Of a stretch of 64,000 nt of DNA, positions 11,330-22,990 are shown piece after piece. The notes under the pieces were generated by a model. That model did not search any database. It was given only the letters and a program-made list of their open reading frames with translations, and was not told the origin of the DNA. Position 1 is the first letter of the stretch. The number at the start of each line of letters is the position of its first letter. This stretch comes from Zopfochytrium polystomum (lineage: Eukaryota > Chytridiomycota > Chytridiomycetes > Chytridiales > Chytridiaceae). The stretch lies in contig JAIVFJ010000014.1 of assembly GCA_025765615.1 (NCBI GenBank), positions 495,001 through 559,000 of the forward strand, given 5' to 3'. The position numbers and the translations under genes were made by a program.

Positions 11330-12337
11330 CTTCTCTTTTTCTTCTCATATGGGCGTCACAAGAAACGACCGACTAGGAAGCCAATGTGAGGGCGTGGAAC
11401 GAGGAGGGACGAGCGACTGGAAGAGCAAGCGCACACAGGCAACCACCCCACCTCGCCTAAGCATACCAGCGAAAGTGAAAGGGGAGGGAAAAGACCTTTT
11501 AGACGAACAAGAAAGTGCAAGGAGGGAAGGAAGGAAGGAAGGAAGGAAGGGGAGACGGAAAATCGGTCACAGGCGGAAAAGGAGATGAAAAAGCAGGCGT
11601 TGTGTTGGGGTGGGCCACGGTCGGTAGGTGGGAGCAGGGTCGCTAGGAGGGGTTTTGGTCAGTTGCTAGGGGATGGGACTAGTCGTCCCGCAAAAACAGA
11701 AGAAGTGTTCTAATGTTGCAGCTGGGACAGATGGTGGGGGGGCGAAGGAGGCAATGAAAGGAAACGGCGACAGAATAGTACGAGGGTGTTAACAGAAACG
11801 GCACAAGAAAAAAAAAAATATGGAAGAGAAAAAATAAGAGGAGGGAGGGTGGTTGATGTGGACAGGATGTAAGGGCAGAGAGGAAGCGAATGGAGATAAC
11901 CGATCGCAAGCAACCCCTCAAACACAAACACACACATACACACCTACACCAACGAGGAGTAATATAAAGAAAGTAAATCCCAACTGGCTGTGGTGAGCAT
12001 TCAGCTTCACGCGTTTCTTTGCGAATGCAGTGAACACACGAGGTGTTTCAAACCCCGTCGGCGACGAGCATTCGAGGTTTGAAGCGCAAGAGGTGAGTAA
12101 AAGAGAAAGTGGACGAAAGCTCACCCAAGAGGTGAGGTAAGCAAAACAGGGATAGAAAATAGAAGGGAAAAAAAAGAGAAGAAAAGGAACCCCACCAACG
12201 CTTCGCTTGAGACGCCAACTTCTAGCGAGTGAAAAGATAAAGGCGGACGGAGAGGGAGAAAAAAAGGAGCAGGCGCCGACGGCCCTCCTCCTTTCGTTCA
12301 TCTTTCTCCGTGGAGTATCTTTCTCGTTGCCTCGCCC
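9705..12337. other. intergenic, no gene recognised
   Basis: Both strands were read. Open frames up to about 130 residues exist but have no family signature and no consistent splice pattern. Simple sequence includes a long T run at about 11300-11330 and GGAA repeats at about 11520-11550. The right part (from about 11900) presumably carries the 3' UTR of the septin gene on the minus strand. Confidence 0.4.
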
Positions 12338-15300
12338 TTACTTCTTCACCGCCACGATACCAAATCCAGACTTTGGCTTGTTTGGATCTGACCCACCTGG
12401 CCCGCCCGCAAACCCGCCTGCAGACCCCGGCCCGGCAAGATCGGCCGTGGACGCGCGCTTCGAGTCACCCCGCGTATTCTTCAAAAGCTTGTTGAGAGTC
12501 CATTTGCTCTGCATACCCGTCGACGGCGACGGCGACGCCGCCGCAGCCATCATGGCGTCCTGCTGTGCCTGCAGCGTTGCGAGGCGCTGCAGCTCTTGGA
12601 TGCGCGCCGCCTCTACCTCGATGCGGTGCTGCTTTTCGGCGTCGAGCGCGGGACCTCCGTTCGGGTTCGCCCTGGACGGAGAGGTCGAACCAGAAGAGGT
12701 GGGAACGCCACCGGCGCCGTCGGACACGGTGTAGCCATACAGTGATGGCTGCTGCTGTTGCTGTTGCTGATATGGGTTTGGTTGCCCAAACTGCGCCTGG
12801 TACGACTGCTGTACCTGCGGTTGCTCCTGCTGGTGTTGTTGCTGCTGCTGCTGTTGCTGCTGCTGTTGCTGTTGCTGCGCCGCTCGGTGTTCCTGTTCCG
12901 CTCGTCTGTACGCCTCCTGCTCGCGCAGACGCTCCGCTTCTGCCTCTTCCTCTCGAGCCCGCGCTGCCTGCGCCTCCGCCCTCGCAGCGTCGCGATCCAC
13001 ACGCGCATTCCTCCACCGTACAAACCTTTGTGCCGTCAGCAGCCGCAGCTGCTCCACATGGTCGAAAAGCAGCATCTGCACGAGCACCGGCAGCTCATTG
13101 TCCGCACCACCCGTCATCACCGAGCGTGTGGATATAGCAAAGGGAACCGTGGATGGGCCCAACTGCGAAGCATCCGCCGACCGAGCAAGAGCAAGAAGGT
13201 CCGTGGCGTCCAGTCCAAAACCGTAAATGGGGATTTGCGCGCGGACGATTTCTTCAAGGATGGAGATTTTAAGGGCAGCGATCTCGGACGGTTTGAGGGT
13301 GTCACATTTGACCATCACCGGGACGAGGTTTACAACCGGTGCAAGACGCCGCATAAATTCGAGGTCGACCGGTTTTAGCCGATGCTATCGTTTTTTGAGT
13401 TGCAATTAGAACATGGACAGGCTGTGGTAACGGAGGGCCTACGCAGAATCTGCCAACCGGAAAAAAACTCCTCAACTCCATTCCCCAGCGTCAAGCTTAC
13501 TTACCAGAATGCCGTAAATACAAATATCAATATGCGAATGAGCCCCCTTGGCGCCGCTGACGAAGCGCACCATGTTCGGCACTTTCAAAAGCGGTTCGAA
13601 CGCGTCGTCTGTCTTCTGAAACTGCTTCACGACGTGCTGGACAACGGGTTCGATGGTCGAGATGGCATCCATCTTGGCACCAAAGCCTGGGGTGTCAACA
13701 AAGGTCAGGTTGAATGGATCTTCCCCTTCGTAGAGAGCGATCTTCGGTACAGAAGAGACGCGAATGTCGTTGATCGTGTCGGTGGTGTAGAATGGGGACG
13801 ATGGCAGCCCTTCGGTTCCCACAAAGTGTTGCAATTGCGAGAAAGTCTCGATCAATGAGGTCTGGCGATGAGGTCAACAAAAAAGGGGAAGGCGTGATGT
13901 GTAGGTAGCGAGGTCAGGGCAGGGAACGATTTTGGGCATTAAGAGAAGGCAGAGCACTATTTGCAACACGACGGACCTTTCCAATACCCGAGTCGCCCAC
14001 AACCATAATGGACAAGCTTCCAATCATGGTCGCATTCCTTGGAGCCACTCTTTTGGCCTTGCGGTGCCCTTCATCGAGTTTCTTCAAGAGTTCCCCTCGG
14101 GGAGCCCCGACGGGAGCGGACCCATCTGGGAGAAGCGCATCCACTGACGTCAGCGGGACTGGATCCGATGAGAGAGTTGTCGGTGCGCGACGGGCGGACA
14201 CGCGCACGGGGAATGAACGCACGTGCGCGAAGGGCGGTTTGGAGGGATCTCCGCTGTACAGAGATGGGTCATACGACACCTCAGCTGCAGAGCTGGGGCC
14301 TGCATAAGCGGTTGTGGAGGCCGGAGCGGCAGCGGGAGATGGAGCGACGGCGGAGGTAGACGCAGAGCCTGATGTGGCAGCTGGCGGTGCGCTCGCAGAC
14401 CCTGAGGCTGAGCTGAACGAGGACGACGTAGCTGGAAGGCCAGAGTAGCTAAGCGCCGGACTCTGCGTCTTCGATCCCGACCCCGAGCCAGACCCAGCAA
14501 GAGCAGCAGTCGTCGCCGCTGGCAAGGAAACGGCCGATGCAGAAAAGGCCGGCGAAGCAACAACCTCTCTAGCAGGCATATCCTTAGCGGGAGGCTCGGG
14601 TGGTCTCTCGGAAGCCGAGGCAGAGGCCACAGCCGCTGCTGCCGACCCGGATCCGGAAGTCATGGCGCTCATAATCGACGCGGGCACCTTGGGAGTGGTA
14701 GGAACCTGTTCCAGCGTCCCAAAGGCCTCCTGTGGGAAAGGCGATGTCGATGCTGGCATAGGAAGTGAGGGTGGTCCAGAATTGTTGGTCGACAAGTAGA
14801 GCGGCGGTGCGTCCATTGGCGCAGCATTGGCCTGGTCCATTCGAGCGAGGTCGGCCTTTGAGAGCTTGTCCGATGAATCGGCAGCGATGGCGGCGGACAC
14901 GAGTGACGGCGGAAAGCTGGACGCTGATCCTTCGGGGAAGAAGTCCGCACGACGGTTAATGGAGCTGACGCGATTGAGGGCCGTCGGGGGTGGCTTTTGT
15001 GCGGCACTGGTCGCTGTATCGAAGGACGGCGGCGCTTGCGAGACGGAGACAGCCGGCGGTGCGTTGCCGGGAGCGACGGGCTTCTCCGTCAGAAAGTTGC
15101 GCGGTATGAGGCCGACAGCCATTGTGGTTTCGTTTCTCGCCATGACCCAGCCTTGTGGAGATCGATAATGGTTAGTAATCACGACGTTGCGGCCACATAA
15201 GAATGGAACTTCACTCACCATCGTCGTAGCTTTGAAGGATGGTTACAATGTTGTGCACCGAAAGCTGAATCTCGTCCGGGTTCGCTGCATGAAAGCGTGA

Positions 15301-15783
15301 ATGGTTAAGAACGGAACCACATCGAAGAGTAGGAAAGCGGAAATGGGTTGGTCGGTCTCAGGCGCATCCATTCCTGGCTTTGTGAAACGTTTGCTCTGCC
15401 AACGGGCTGAGAAGAATGAATGGAGCAAAGGAATGGGAGGTGTGGAGTTGTTCGAGAGGAAGGTGGCGGCAGCCGACGACAACTCAGCCCCGATGTGGGC
15501 TCCCGATCCGGGCAGTCAGCAGCAGCAGACACGGAGGTCAATCTTACGACCATCGGCAGCAGAGTGGTAAGAAGAGAAGGCTGGCTGAGAGCCATACACA
15601 AAGATCGGAGAGTGGGGAGGGAGAAGAGGGTCGGGGTGCGATCTTCCTCCCGACGACGGCAAAGGACGACGAGGACGACTGGGACGGACCTGGGGTGTAG
15701 TTTGCGATGGCGGCGTAGCGATCGTCTGGGTTCGCGCCAGGGCCGGCTCCGGCGATGCCGCCCGCTGGGGCGCCTGTCATCAT
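12338..15783 (-). CDS. SH3-containing septin-type GTPase
   Basis: Five exons in transcription order: 15783-15690, 15284-15219, 15151-13977, 13861-13505, 13384-12338; 912 residues. An SH3 domain is split over the first three exons (RYAAIANYTP, then TILQSYDDGW, then GLIPRNFL, about residues 22-75). A Ser/Ala/Pro-rich linker of about 340 residues follows. The septin-type G domain has G1 GDSGIGKTS (about 439-447), G3 DTPG (about 501) and G4 VKCD (about 589-592, usually AKAD), with the typical KPVDLEFM stretch before G4. The C-terminus is a charged, probably coiled-coil segment with poly-Gln runs. Septins polymerise at membranes and division sites; the SH3 should bind Pro-rich partners. Intron 1 (405 bp) is much longer than the rest. 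The Met at 15783 is preferred because upstream in-frame codons only translate a GA microsatellite. Confidence 0.85.
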
Positions 15784-15815
15784 CGTGGGTTGAGGGAGAG
15801 AGGGAGAGAGGGTGA

Positions 15816-15854
<39 letters not shown>

Positions 15855-16204
15855 CTGATTTTCTGGCGGCGTGGTTGTTGTTTTTGTTTGTTGTGTTTCC
15901 CACCAGACTTCTCTGTCTCTCTGTCCGTCAAGCTTGTCTCATCCGTTTCTGCAAGGCACACTCCATACATTCTTTCTCGTTTTTTTTTTCCCTTCCTTTT
16001 TCTCTTTTTCCCAATTATTCCGATTTCCTTGCGGTTTTGCCAAAAGTTGCCAAAAAAAAAAAAAAAAAAAAAACCAGGGAAAAAACTCGTTCGCAGAAAA
16101 AACCAAAAAAACAGACAGAACGACAGTCAATTTACCCATTTCAATCCAACAGCATATTTTTTTTTTTTTGTTTTGTTTCTTAGGAAGTCTGATCTCTTTC
16201 TTCG
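15784..16204. other. upstream region of the septin gene with GA repeat
   Basis: A GA-dinucleotide tract spans about 15790-15852, just upstream of the septin start codon, followed by T-rich and A-rich runs (for example about 16050-16072). It separates the septin start from the stop codon of the thioesterase gene, both on the minus strand. Confidence 0.5.
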
Positions 16205-17822
16205 TTACCTCCGCAAAAGACCAAAAACCTGCTGCTGCTGCTGGTCCGCTGCATCGACGGACGACGACGATGACTCGCGCGGTGCCAGGTACTTTGGTAT
16301 CACCGTGTCGTCCATCAGCTCGCGCGAAACGTTCATCTGCGTGCCAAAAGTCGGTGGGGGCGAGACACCCCACCCCGCAATCAATCCCCAGACCCGCCAG
16401 AATGAAACACGGGTGGGAAGAAAAAAAAAAAAATTGGGAAAAGCCACTCACATGGCGACCCTCCTGTCGCACAAAGTCGACGCGTCCGCGCTCGTCCAGC
16501 CACCGTAGCCCGATCCAGTCCTCCGTGTACAGCGGCTGCTCCTTCATCTCCACGACTTGAAGGCTCTCGTCATAAAAGCCGAACCACTTGACCGGCAGGC
16601 GAAAAAAAAGAAAAACAAAAAAAAAAGAGCCCGAAAGTGAGTCGATTTGCTGTCTCAGTCTTCTTACCTTTTTCTCTCACCCAACCAAACGAAAAAAATT
16701 AAAAGAAAAGAGAGATGCGAGCAAGCACTAAGACCAACCGTGCTCTCGGCAGGCACAATCATCTGCTCATCCTCGAACCGAACCAGCACCAGCTTGTTCA
16801 GTGTCTTCAAGTTCTCCTTGTACGCTTCCTTGCGCGTGCCCTCCCCGCGCTCATTGTTGACGTCCGGGAGGAAGATGCTGCGGTCCAGGTATCTGGCAAT
16901 GTCCTTGGGGTTCTTTTGGGGGGTGAGTTTGGGAGAGAGGCGGGAAAGTCAACAGGATTGGTTTGGTCCAGTTCTGGTAAGCACTAAACACGTCACCGCA
17001 CACCACCGAGAAAAACCAAACGCGACGCAGAAAAACAATGAAACAAAAGTAAATCTATAAACGAGTACCTCCCGCATACCTTGAAATACTGCGCCTGCAC
17101 CACCTTATTCTGGATCCACGAGAGGTACGACCCGGTCCGAATCAAGCTGCGCATCAGCGAGCAGTTTGAGTCGCTTCGCTCGTTGCAGTTTGGCGCGTCG
17201 GCGACGCCTTTTTGAGGTTTGGGCGGGCGAGCGGGCGGTGTGAAAGGGAAAGTGAGAAAAGACTCGCGCGCGGGGGTAGCGGATATCCTCGAGAATTGAC
17301 CAGACAACCCTACCCATATGCGGAGATCCAAAGGTGACCAGATTGTGCACGGGCGGATCGTTGCATCGTTCGACGTACGCGCGCAAAAAGAGGCCTCCCT
17401 GCGAGAACCCGAGCGCGTTGAAGCCGCCTGCGAGCTGCGGTTCTTCACGCAGCTTCGTGCACACCTCGTCGACCTGCAGTTTGGTTTATTTTTTTTTTTT
17501 TTAAATTCGATTGATTGGATGCGACAAGAAAAACGCAAAAAACTGGGAAAAAACCTGGCGATTCAACACGTCGAAAAACCCTTTGTTCCGGTCCTCGTCC
17601 TCCGACTCGCCAATCTGGATCGAGTGCACGTACACACCCGGCATCGCCTCCTCAAGCCACTCGGCTACGGTTCCCATGCTGTTTTAGGGGGGTGGGGGTG
17701 CGGGGGTGGGGTGGGGATGAGTAAGGACCGCCGTCAGAGATGCGTAGGTCGAGTAACGAGAGCAATCAGAAACCGGGGCGTACCTGTCCGGGTTGCAACA
17801 CGAGTCCCCCATTCCTTTTGGT

Positions 17823-17858
<36 letters not shown>

Positions 17859-18369
17859 GTATTTTGTTTTGGAATGCCGAGCGAAGTGCTTTCGACTTTC
17901 AGGGGGACGAGACGGCAGAATTCGAACACCAGTGTCGAACGCACCGTGCCACAGCACGACTATTTGCAATGTGAGCGTCTTGTTAGTACCGATCTAAATG
18001 GGTCGCAAGCCAGAACTACACCACAAAACCAAGCAAAAAAAAAAAGAAAAAGGGCTTCTCGCCCCCGCCCCGCTCGTTGCTCACTAACCAGGCAGAGGTG
18101 CCTCGGCTACTTTGCTGGACCCCCGCTTTTTTGTGTTTTGGTGAGGTGATTCGGTGAGTGGGCGAGCATGCCGTTGGGGTGGATCGGAATGGAGAACGAC
18201 GGAGTGCGCGATGAGGGCGGCGGGCCCATCCACGGGTCGGGACAAAACGAAGCAGATTGAGTAGTTGCCAGGAGGGCACACCTGCATCCGTCGTCGGTAT
18301 CGCGGCACGCGTGGTCGCCAGCGGGAACAGAAGGAGGAGGGGCGCCAGTGCCACCCGTCGTTTTGCCAT
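16205..18369 (-). CDS. PPT1: palmitoyl-protein thioesterase 1 (PPT1)
   Basis: Lysosomal/vacuolar enzyme that removes thioester-linked palmitate from proteins. Nine exons: 18369-18282, 17959-17945, 17814-17784, 17678-17555, 17473-17314, 17207-17080, 16912-16739, 16586-16452, 16336-16205; 328 residues (human PPT1 306). Exon 1 encodes a signal peptide (MAKRR then a Leu-rich core). Family motifs appear in order: VVLWHGMGDSCCNP, GFSQGG with nucleophile Ser110, RAYVERCNDPP, WIQNKVVQAQYF, ESTWFGFYDE, EDWIGLRWLDE and EGRH with catalytic His285. The acidic residue of the triad would come from the EDE cluster before MIVP, where animal enzymes have Asp. Exon 2 is only 15 nt and exon 3 only 31 nt; both are needed to build the conserved WHGMGDSC motif. 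Every junction is GT-AG and the exon sum is 987 nt. Confidence 0.93.
17823..17944 (-). repeat. possible tRNA-derived SINE in PPT1 intron 2
   Basis: On the minus strand the intron holds a B-box-like GTGTTCGAATTC (plus-strand 17919-17930), a short body and then a run of about 30 A residues immediately before the splice acceptor. That order, polymerase III box then body then poly(A), is that of a short interspersed element. A similar order is seen at 23722-23820. No target duplication was identified. Confidence 0.4.
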
Positions 18370-19430
18370 CGATGCTGTTGGTCGTTATGGTTGCTTTCGT
18401 TTGTTCTCTCCACAAATCTCTCTTTTGTTTGAAAATATTTTCTCAGCCAATCCCTGACGGTAATAATGGGGATGACCGGTTCGAAGCGAATACGGGGGAG
18501 GGGGGTTGGGATGTGGCTCGGAGACTAAGGAACCCAAGAATGCATGGCAAACAGTTTGAGTTGAATGGTTAAAGGGCCGGGGAAAAGGACCGGGTAAAGG
18601 AAGCTGTGGCGCTCAGAGCAGGTGGGAAGAGGAGGGTACGGATTTCCAAACATCAACAATAAAAATAAAAAAAAAAGATACACTCCCACACACTACACCG
18701 CGAAACTCCAACAACTTGAACGGCTCGGATCCGGGGGGGTTTAAGAGGGAGGTGCAGAATGAAGGGCATATTCGAGCCTGCAAAGGGGGAATTATTTGTG
18801 TGTGGAGGGAGAGAGAGAACAGAGTGTGTTGTAGGTGGATCGCAAGGCACGAACTAACCAAAAAAGGAAAGAGATGCTGGTAACTTCAAAAGGAGAGCAA
18901 TCGAGCGGTTGAGGGTGGTAGGGGGCTAAAACTTCGCATGCAAATGAGACAGAGAAAGGAAAAGGCCGCAGGGGGCCGAGGCGTGACGTGACGGTTTGAT
19001 TGGGTGATTTGGGCAAATCGGTCTGTCGTCCAGACGAAACAAGCAAGAAGGGTACTGGTGGTAGATGCAGGCCGTTCGCAATTTCAGGGCAAGGCGGGGA
19101 GAGACCCCGAACATCAAGCCACGCCCCCGCGGAAGGCGGCAAATTCGCGTTGAAATCAGGTGAGAATGTTCGAGCTCTCTGTCTAGCGAGAGATGAGGCG
19201 GAAATATGGAATAAGGGGAAAGGGGGATGGAACTGGTGATGGTGATGGTGATGGCGATGGTGATGGGCAGGAAAAGCAAGCGAAGCGGAAAATAAAGTAG
19301 CTTGAAAACGTCGCCAACCCCAAAAAAAAAAGGATGAAATACATGCAGACTTTTATATACTCTCTTGGAGGGGACCCTGTCTCAGAAACACGAAAAAGGG
19401 GAAACTCTTCGTTTCCTCTTTTTTTTTCGG
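18370..19430. other. intergenic between PPT1 and the b561 gene
   Basis: No gene recognised. It should contain the PPT1 promoter on the left and the 3' UTR of the cytochrome b561-type gene on the right. A short GGTGAT repeat occurs at about 19235-19265. Confidence 0.4.
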
Positions 19431-19998
19431 TCAAGGCCGGAATCCGAACGCGACGACAGCAAACACTCCGGCGAGGGCAGCGCCTAGGGCGAAGCGCGTC
19501 TCTGTGGAAAACGCCTTTGCCTCCCACTTGAACAGCGTGACGCCGGACACGGTCAGGAGCGACAGGGCCAGGACGGCGACGCCCAGGAACCTGTGAGGGC
19601 GCAGGCCGCGCACGCGGCTCTTGAGCACCGAGCCGAAGCAGCGCACGGGGGACCACTGGGCGGCGCCGCCCAGGACGGCGATGCCGAGCGCGGACAGCAG
19701 CGTGGCGAGGCCCAGCTGCGAGTGGCGCGACTCAAAGTGCGGCTTCTGCGTCGCGTGGCGAAAGTAGTAGACGACGGCGATGGTCAGGATGAGGCACGAG
19801 ACGGCGGCGACCTGCAGCGCGCTGTGCACGCGGCGGCCTGCCGCAGCGAGAGGCGTCTTGTGGCAATGCTGTTGGAGAAGGCTGAGTGGGCGGTCAGCGA
19901 CAAACGAATCACGTGTCCTGACGCGAGGGGACAAACAAAAGGACTGAAAATAGAAACAACAAAACACACAAAAAACCAAAAAAAACACCAAAAAAACC

Positions 19999-20029
<31 letters not shown>

Positions 20030-21163
20030 AACGAAAGAAAACACTCACGTCGCGTTCACGGCCAAAATCAACCACAGGCTCGCCAGGATCGGGTGCAGCA
20101 CAAACACCAGCGGCTTCGTCCAGAACGCGACCACAATGTGCGACGCGAAAAAGTAGAGCAGCAGCCCGTTCACCAGCGCGCTTTGCACCCAGAACCGTCG
20201 CGGCAGCGCACGCGCCATCTCCCCCACCCCCTGCTGCCCCCCCACACCCGCCCCAGCCGCAGCCTTCTTGCCGCCGATCGTTCCAGCACCCACAACCGCT
20301 ATCAGCGGCGACGTCGGGTCCGAGCTCCACAACGCCGACGACGACGACGAAGACGACAACGACGACGATGGCGGGTGCGACGCGAACGGCGATGGCAGCT
20401 GCGCGGGGTGCGAAGTGGAGGGCGAGCACAACGACGACGCAACGACGATGATCGACGCCTGGCGATCGCCGATGCTGAGAGGCGGCGGTGGCGCCCGGCC
20501 GGTTTGCTGTTGCTGTTGGTGGAGGCGGTGGTGAGGTGGCGGTGGTGGCGGCGCACCCAAGGTCGTCCCCACAGCCCCCCGCGACGAGACGTCGGGCCCG
20601 CGGGCGCAGTCGTCGCCAAAGAACGGCGCCCCCACCGTACCCACCGCCGACGACGCTGCGGAGGCTGCGGCCGCCACTGCCACTGCTGCTGCTGCCGCGC
20701 TCGGCGTGGGGCCAAAGTAGTTGTGGTTGTGGTGGGACTGGTGGCTCCGCACGGCGTGGCGGGTCAGGGCAAAGTGCTGCTGGACGACGGGCTGAGCGTG
20801 GGACTGATGAGGAGGAGGAGGGGTAGGAGGAGGAGGTGCCGATGTCGCGGTCTGTTGGTGGTGGTGGTGGTGCTGCGGCTCCTGCGCTGCGGACCCAAGC
20901 AGCGAGTCCGAGGCGCTCCTACCGTCGGTGGTGGTGGTTCGAAACTGATCGGCGGAGGCGGAGACCGCGGCGGGGGGTTGTGGAAGGAGGAGCGGGGTCC
21001 GCTCGTTGTAGGAGGGGCGGTCGAGGACAGCGCCCGCCGTCGCCGTCGAAGAGGTCGTCGGCGTCATTTCGTTGGGTTTGGCCCGATGACAGAGGGAGGG
21101 GTTGGATGAGCGCACACAGCGCACGGTCTGCAGGCACTCCTTTTCTTGTTGGTTGGTTCCCAA
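19431..21163 (-). CDS. cytochrome b561-type transmembrane reductase
   Basis: Two exons, 21163-20049 and 19917-19431, joined by a 131-bp intron; 533 residues from the first Met. The N-terminal 300 residues are low complexity (Pro, His, Ala, Ser, Gln tracts) with an ERTPLLL motif that resembles a dileucine sorting signal. The C-terminal 210 residues form six membrane segments, and the four histidines expected to hold two hemes are present: HPIL (about 357), VHSALQ (403), SRHSQLG (437) and PHRFLG (480). Family members transfer electrons from cytosolic ascorbate across endomembranes to reduce ferric iron or monodehydroascorbate. A second Met at 21067 is a plausible alternative start. The splice acceptor GTCAG at 19918-19922 is the only nearby one that keeps the frame. 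Confidence 0.82.
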
Positions 21164-21497
21164 GGCTGATGCTGCTGGGGGCCGTTGGGGGTTAGTTGCT
21201 TGGCTCGGTTGGTGGATAGAGGGTTAGGGGATAGGGGCAGGAGCTGGGAAGGTGGGTGGGGGGCTTCCCCTCTCGGCGCCGATTGTTTTTCCTTTTTTTT
21301 CGCTATTACTGTTCTGAATTGTTGGTTTTATTATGAAATCAGTGGGGTAGCAATCGAGAGGGCGAGACAGAGAGAGGTCTGAGAGGGTTGAGAGAGACGC
21401 ATTGGGGAAGAAGACGATGAAGGAAGGGGCGCCCCAAGCGCGCGCGGCGCGAATGATCGACGAGAAGAGAACGAGGGGAGTTGCACGTTCTGAAGGC

Positions 21498-21532
<35 letters not shown>

Positions 21533-22434
21533 GCGCGCAAAACTGTCTCCCGCCTGTCTCGCGTCATTTCCAAAATTTTTCCCATTCCGACCGACCCTTC
21601 GATCCCGGAATTCCCACGAGAGAAGAAAACGAAAAAAAAAGAAAAAAAAGAAGAAAAAATATTAATTATTCTGATCTGAAACCTTGCTTGGAACTTTCCG
21701 CGTGGAAGATTCATCAAAAAGGCGAGAAACGACAAGGAACATACAGAGACAGGGACACGGCAGAGCATGACACACTCAAAAGGAACTGTTCTCTGCGCCT
21801 TTTCCTTCTCGAGTTCGAATTTCCTTTCTTGGCATTGGCATAGACTCCACCCTTTCTTTCAGTGTTCATTTCGCATTTCGCGCCATCATTGCTCGGCTCA
21901 CCCAGCTCATCTCAGCCACGTTGAGGGGGGAGATGAGAGTAAGTGTTCGTAAATACTGAGACAAGTGGCGCATTCTGCTGCCAATCTGTCTTGAAACGCA
22001 TTCTTTTTGGTGAAGAATCGAGGTATTTTTCTATGCACACAAGGGGATGCCTGTCGACTTGTAAGCAATCCTTGCCAAAAAAAAAAAAAAAAATAAAAAT
22101 AAAAATAAAAATAAAAGAAGAAAAATGATTAAAGACAAAGTCTTCGATTGATATTGGTAGTCCAACGCACAGGCAAACTGTCGCTCTGGTTTGAAAGGAG
22201 AGTGGCATGCCACAATGAAAATTGTGTGGCAGGCCACGAAGGAGTGCCCAATGAAGCTTGGAGTAACGCCCTGAGCTCCTGACACAATGGCAGACAAAGA
22301 AGGACAGAAAGAGAGGTTGCAGTCTTTCAGCACAGCCACACTGCCAAACCCGGAACCTCGGACAACTGAGTGCCGCCCTCATGGCCTTTGGCTGCTCATG
22401 CAGCATCCCACTGACTGTGACAGGAAAACAGTTT
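21164..22434. other. intergenic with simple repeats
   Basis: No gene recognised. It includes a CAGA tetranucleotide tract at about 21496-21530, A-rich runs at 21630-21660, an AAAAT-type run at 22080-22115, and then sequence leading into the LTR-C fragment. The left part probably holds the promoter of the b561 gene. Confidence 0.4.
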
Positions 22435-22658
22435 TCCTCCTCCTCTGCTCAAGCAGATAATATAGGAGAAGTTTTTACCCTGTACCAGTCACTTGCCTAG
22501 CAACTATTATAGCATGTGTGCATATCATCATTATGTACCAATTATTCATAACAGAGTTTTTCTCTTTCTCTCCAAGTTGGGGAGAAGGACCACCCACAAA
22601 CAAACATCTCCACTTCATTCACTCATTCCACTCACTCACTCAGAGTAGACTGTTTACA
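22435..22658 (+). repeat. LTR-C, 5'-truncated fragment
   Basis: Matches the 3' half of LTR-C (AACAGTTTTCCTCCTCC through GTAGACTGTTTACA) in the same orientation as, and directly before, the complete copy that starts at 22660. It lacks the first roughly 190 bp. Confidence 0.7.
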
Positions 22659-22683
22659 GTGTTAGGCGGAACTGACTGGTTAG

Positions 22684-22990
22684 TGTCAGGAACATGGCAG
22701 GACAGGACAAGGCGACAAGGAACTGAGAGGAGTGATGATTGTATTGGAAACAATAATTCACTTGAGGGATGGGACAGGTCCCCCATCCCCCTTTTATACC
22801 TTTTGAGAGTCTTCCTTGTCAAGACTCAAAGAAAGTTCCAGAAAGAGCAATTAGTAATACAATGATACCAATGATACCAATGACAACAAGACAAGTCAGG
22901 AAAGCAAAGAAGGTTCCAGAAGGTTCCACAAGGTTCCATGAAGGAATGTTCTAGAAGGTTCCAGAAGATTCCAGAGGGTGATTCATAACA
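22684..22990 (-). repeat. LTR-A copy 2, solo LTR with GTTAG duplication
   Basis: Plus-strand ends are TGTCAGGAAC and ATTCATAACA; the sense strand is minus (TGTTATGAATC to CCTGACA). GTTAG flanks both sides. The orthologous empty site in the LTR-C copy at 9292-9704 has one GTTAG, proving an insertion of exactly this 307-bp unit. TATAAAAG lies at 22791-22798 (minus sense). Confidence 0.9.
22909..22971 (-). promoter_or_regulatory. heat-shock-element arrays in LTR-A copy 2
   Basis: GAA/TTC units at 22909, 22914, 22919 and 22924 form one perfect four-unit array. Units at 22944, 22949, 22954, 22959, 22964 and 22969 form a six-unit array, each exactly 5 bp from the next. This is stronger than most natural heat-shock promoters, which often need three units. 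It lies upstream of the LTR TATA box in the sense direction. Confidence 0.72.
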
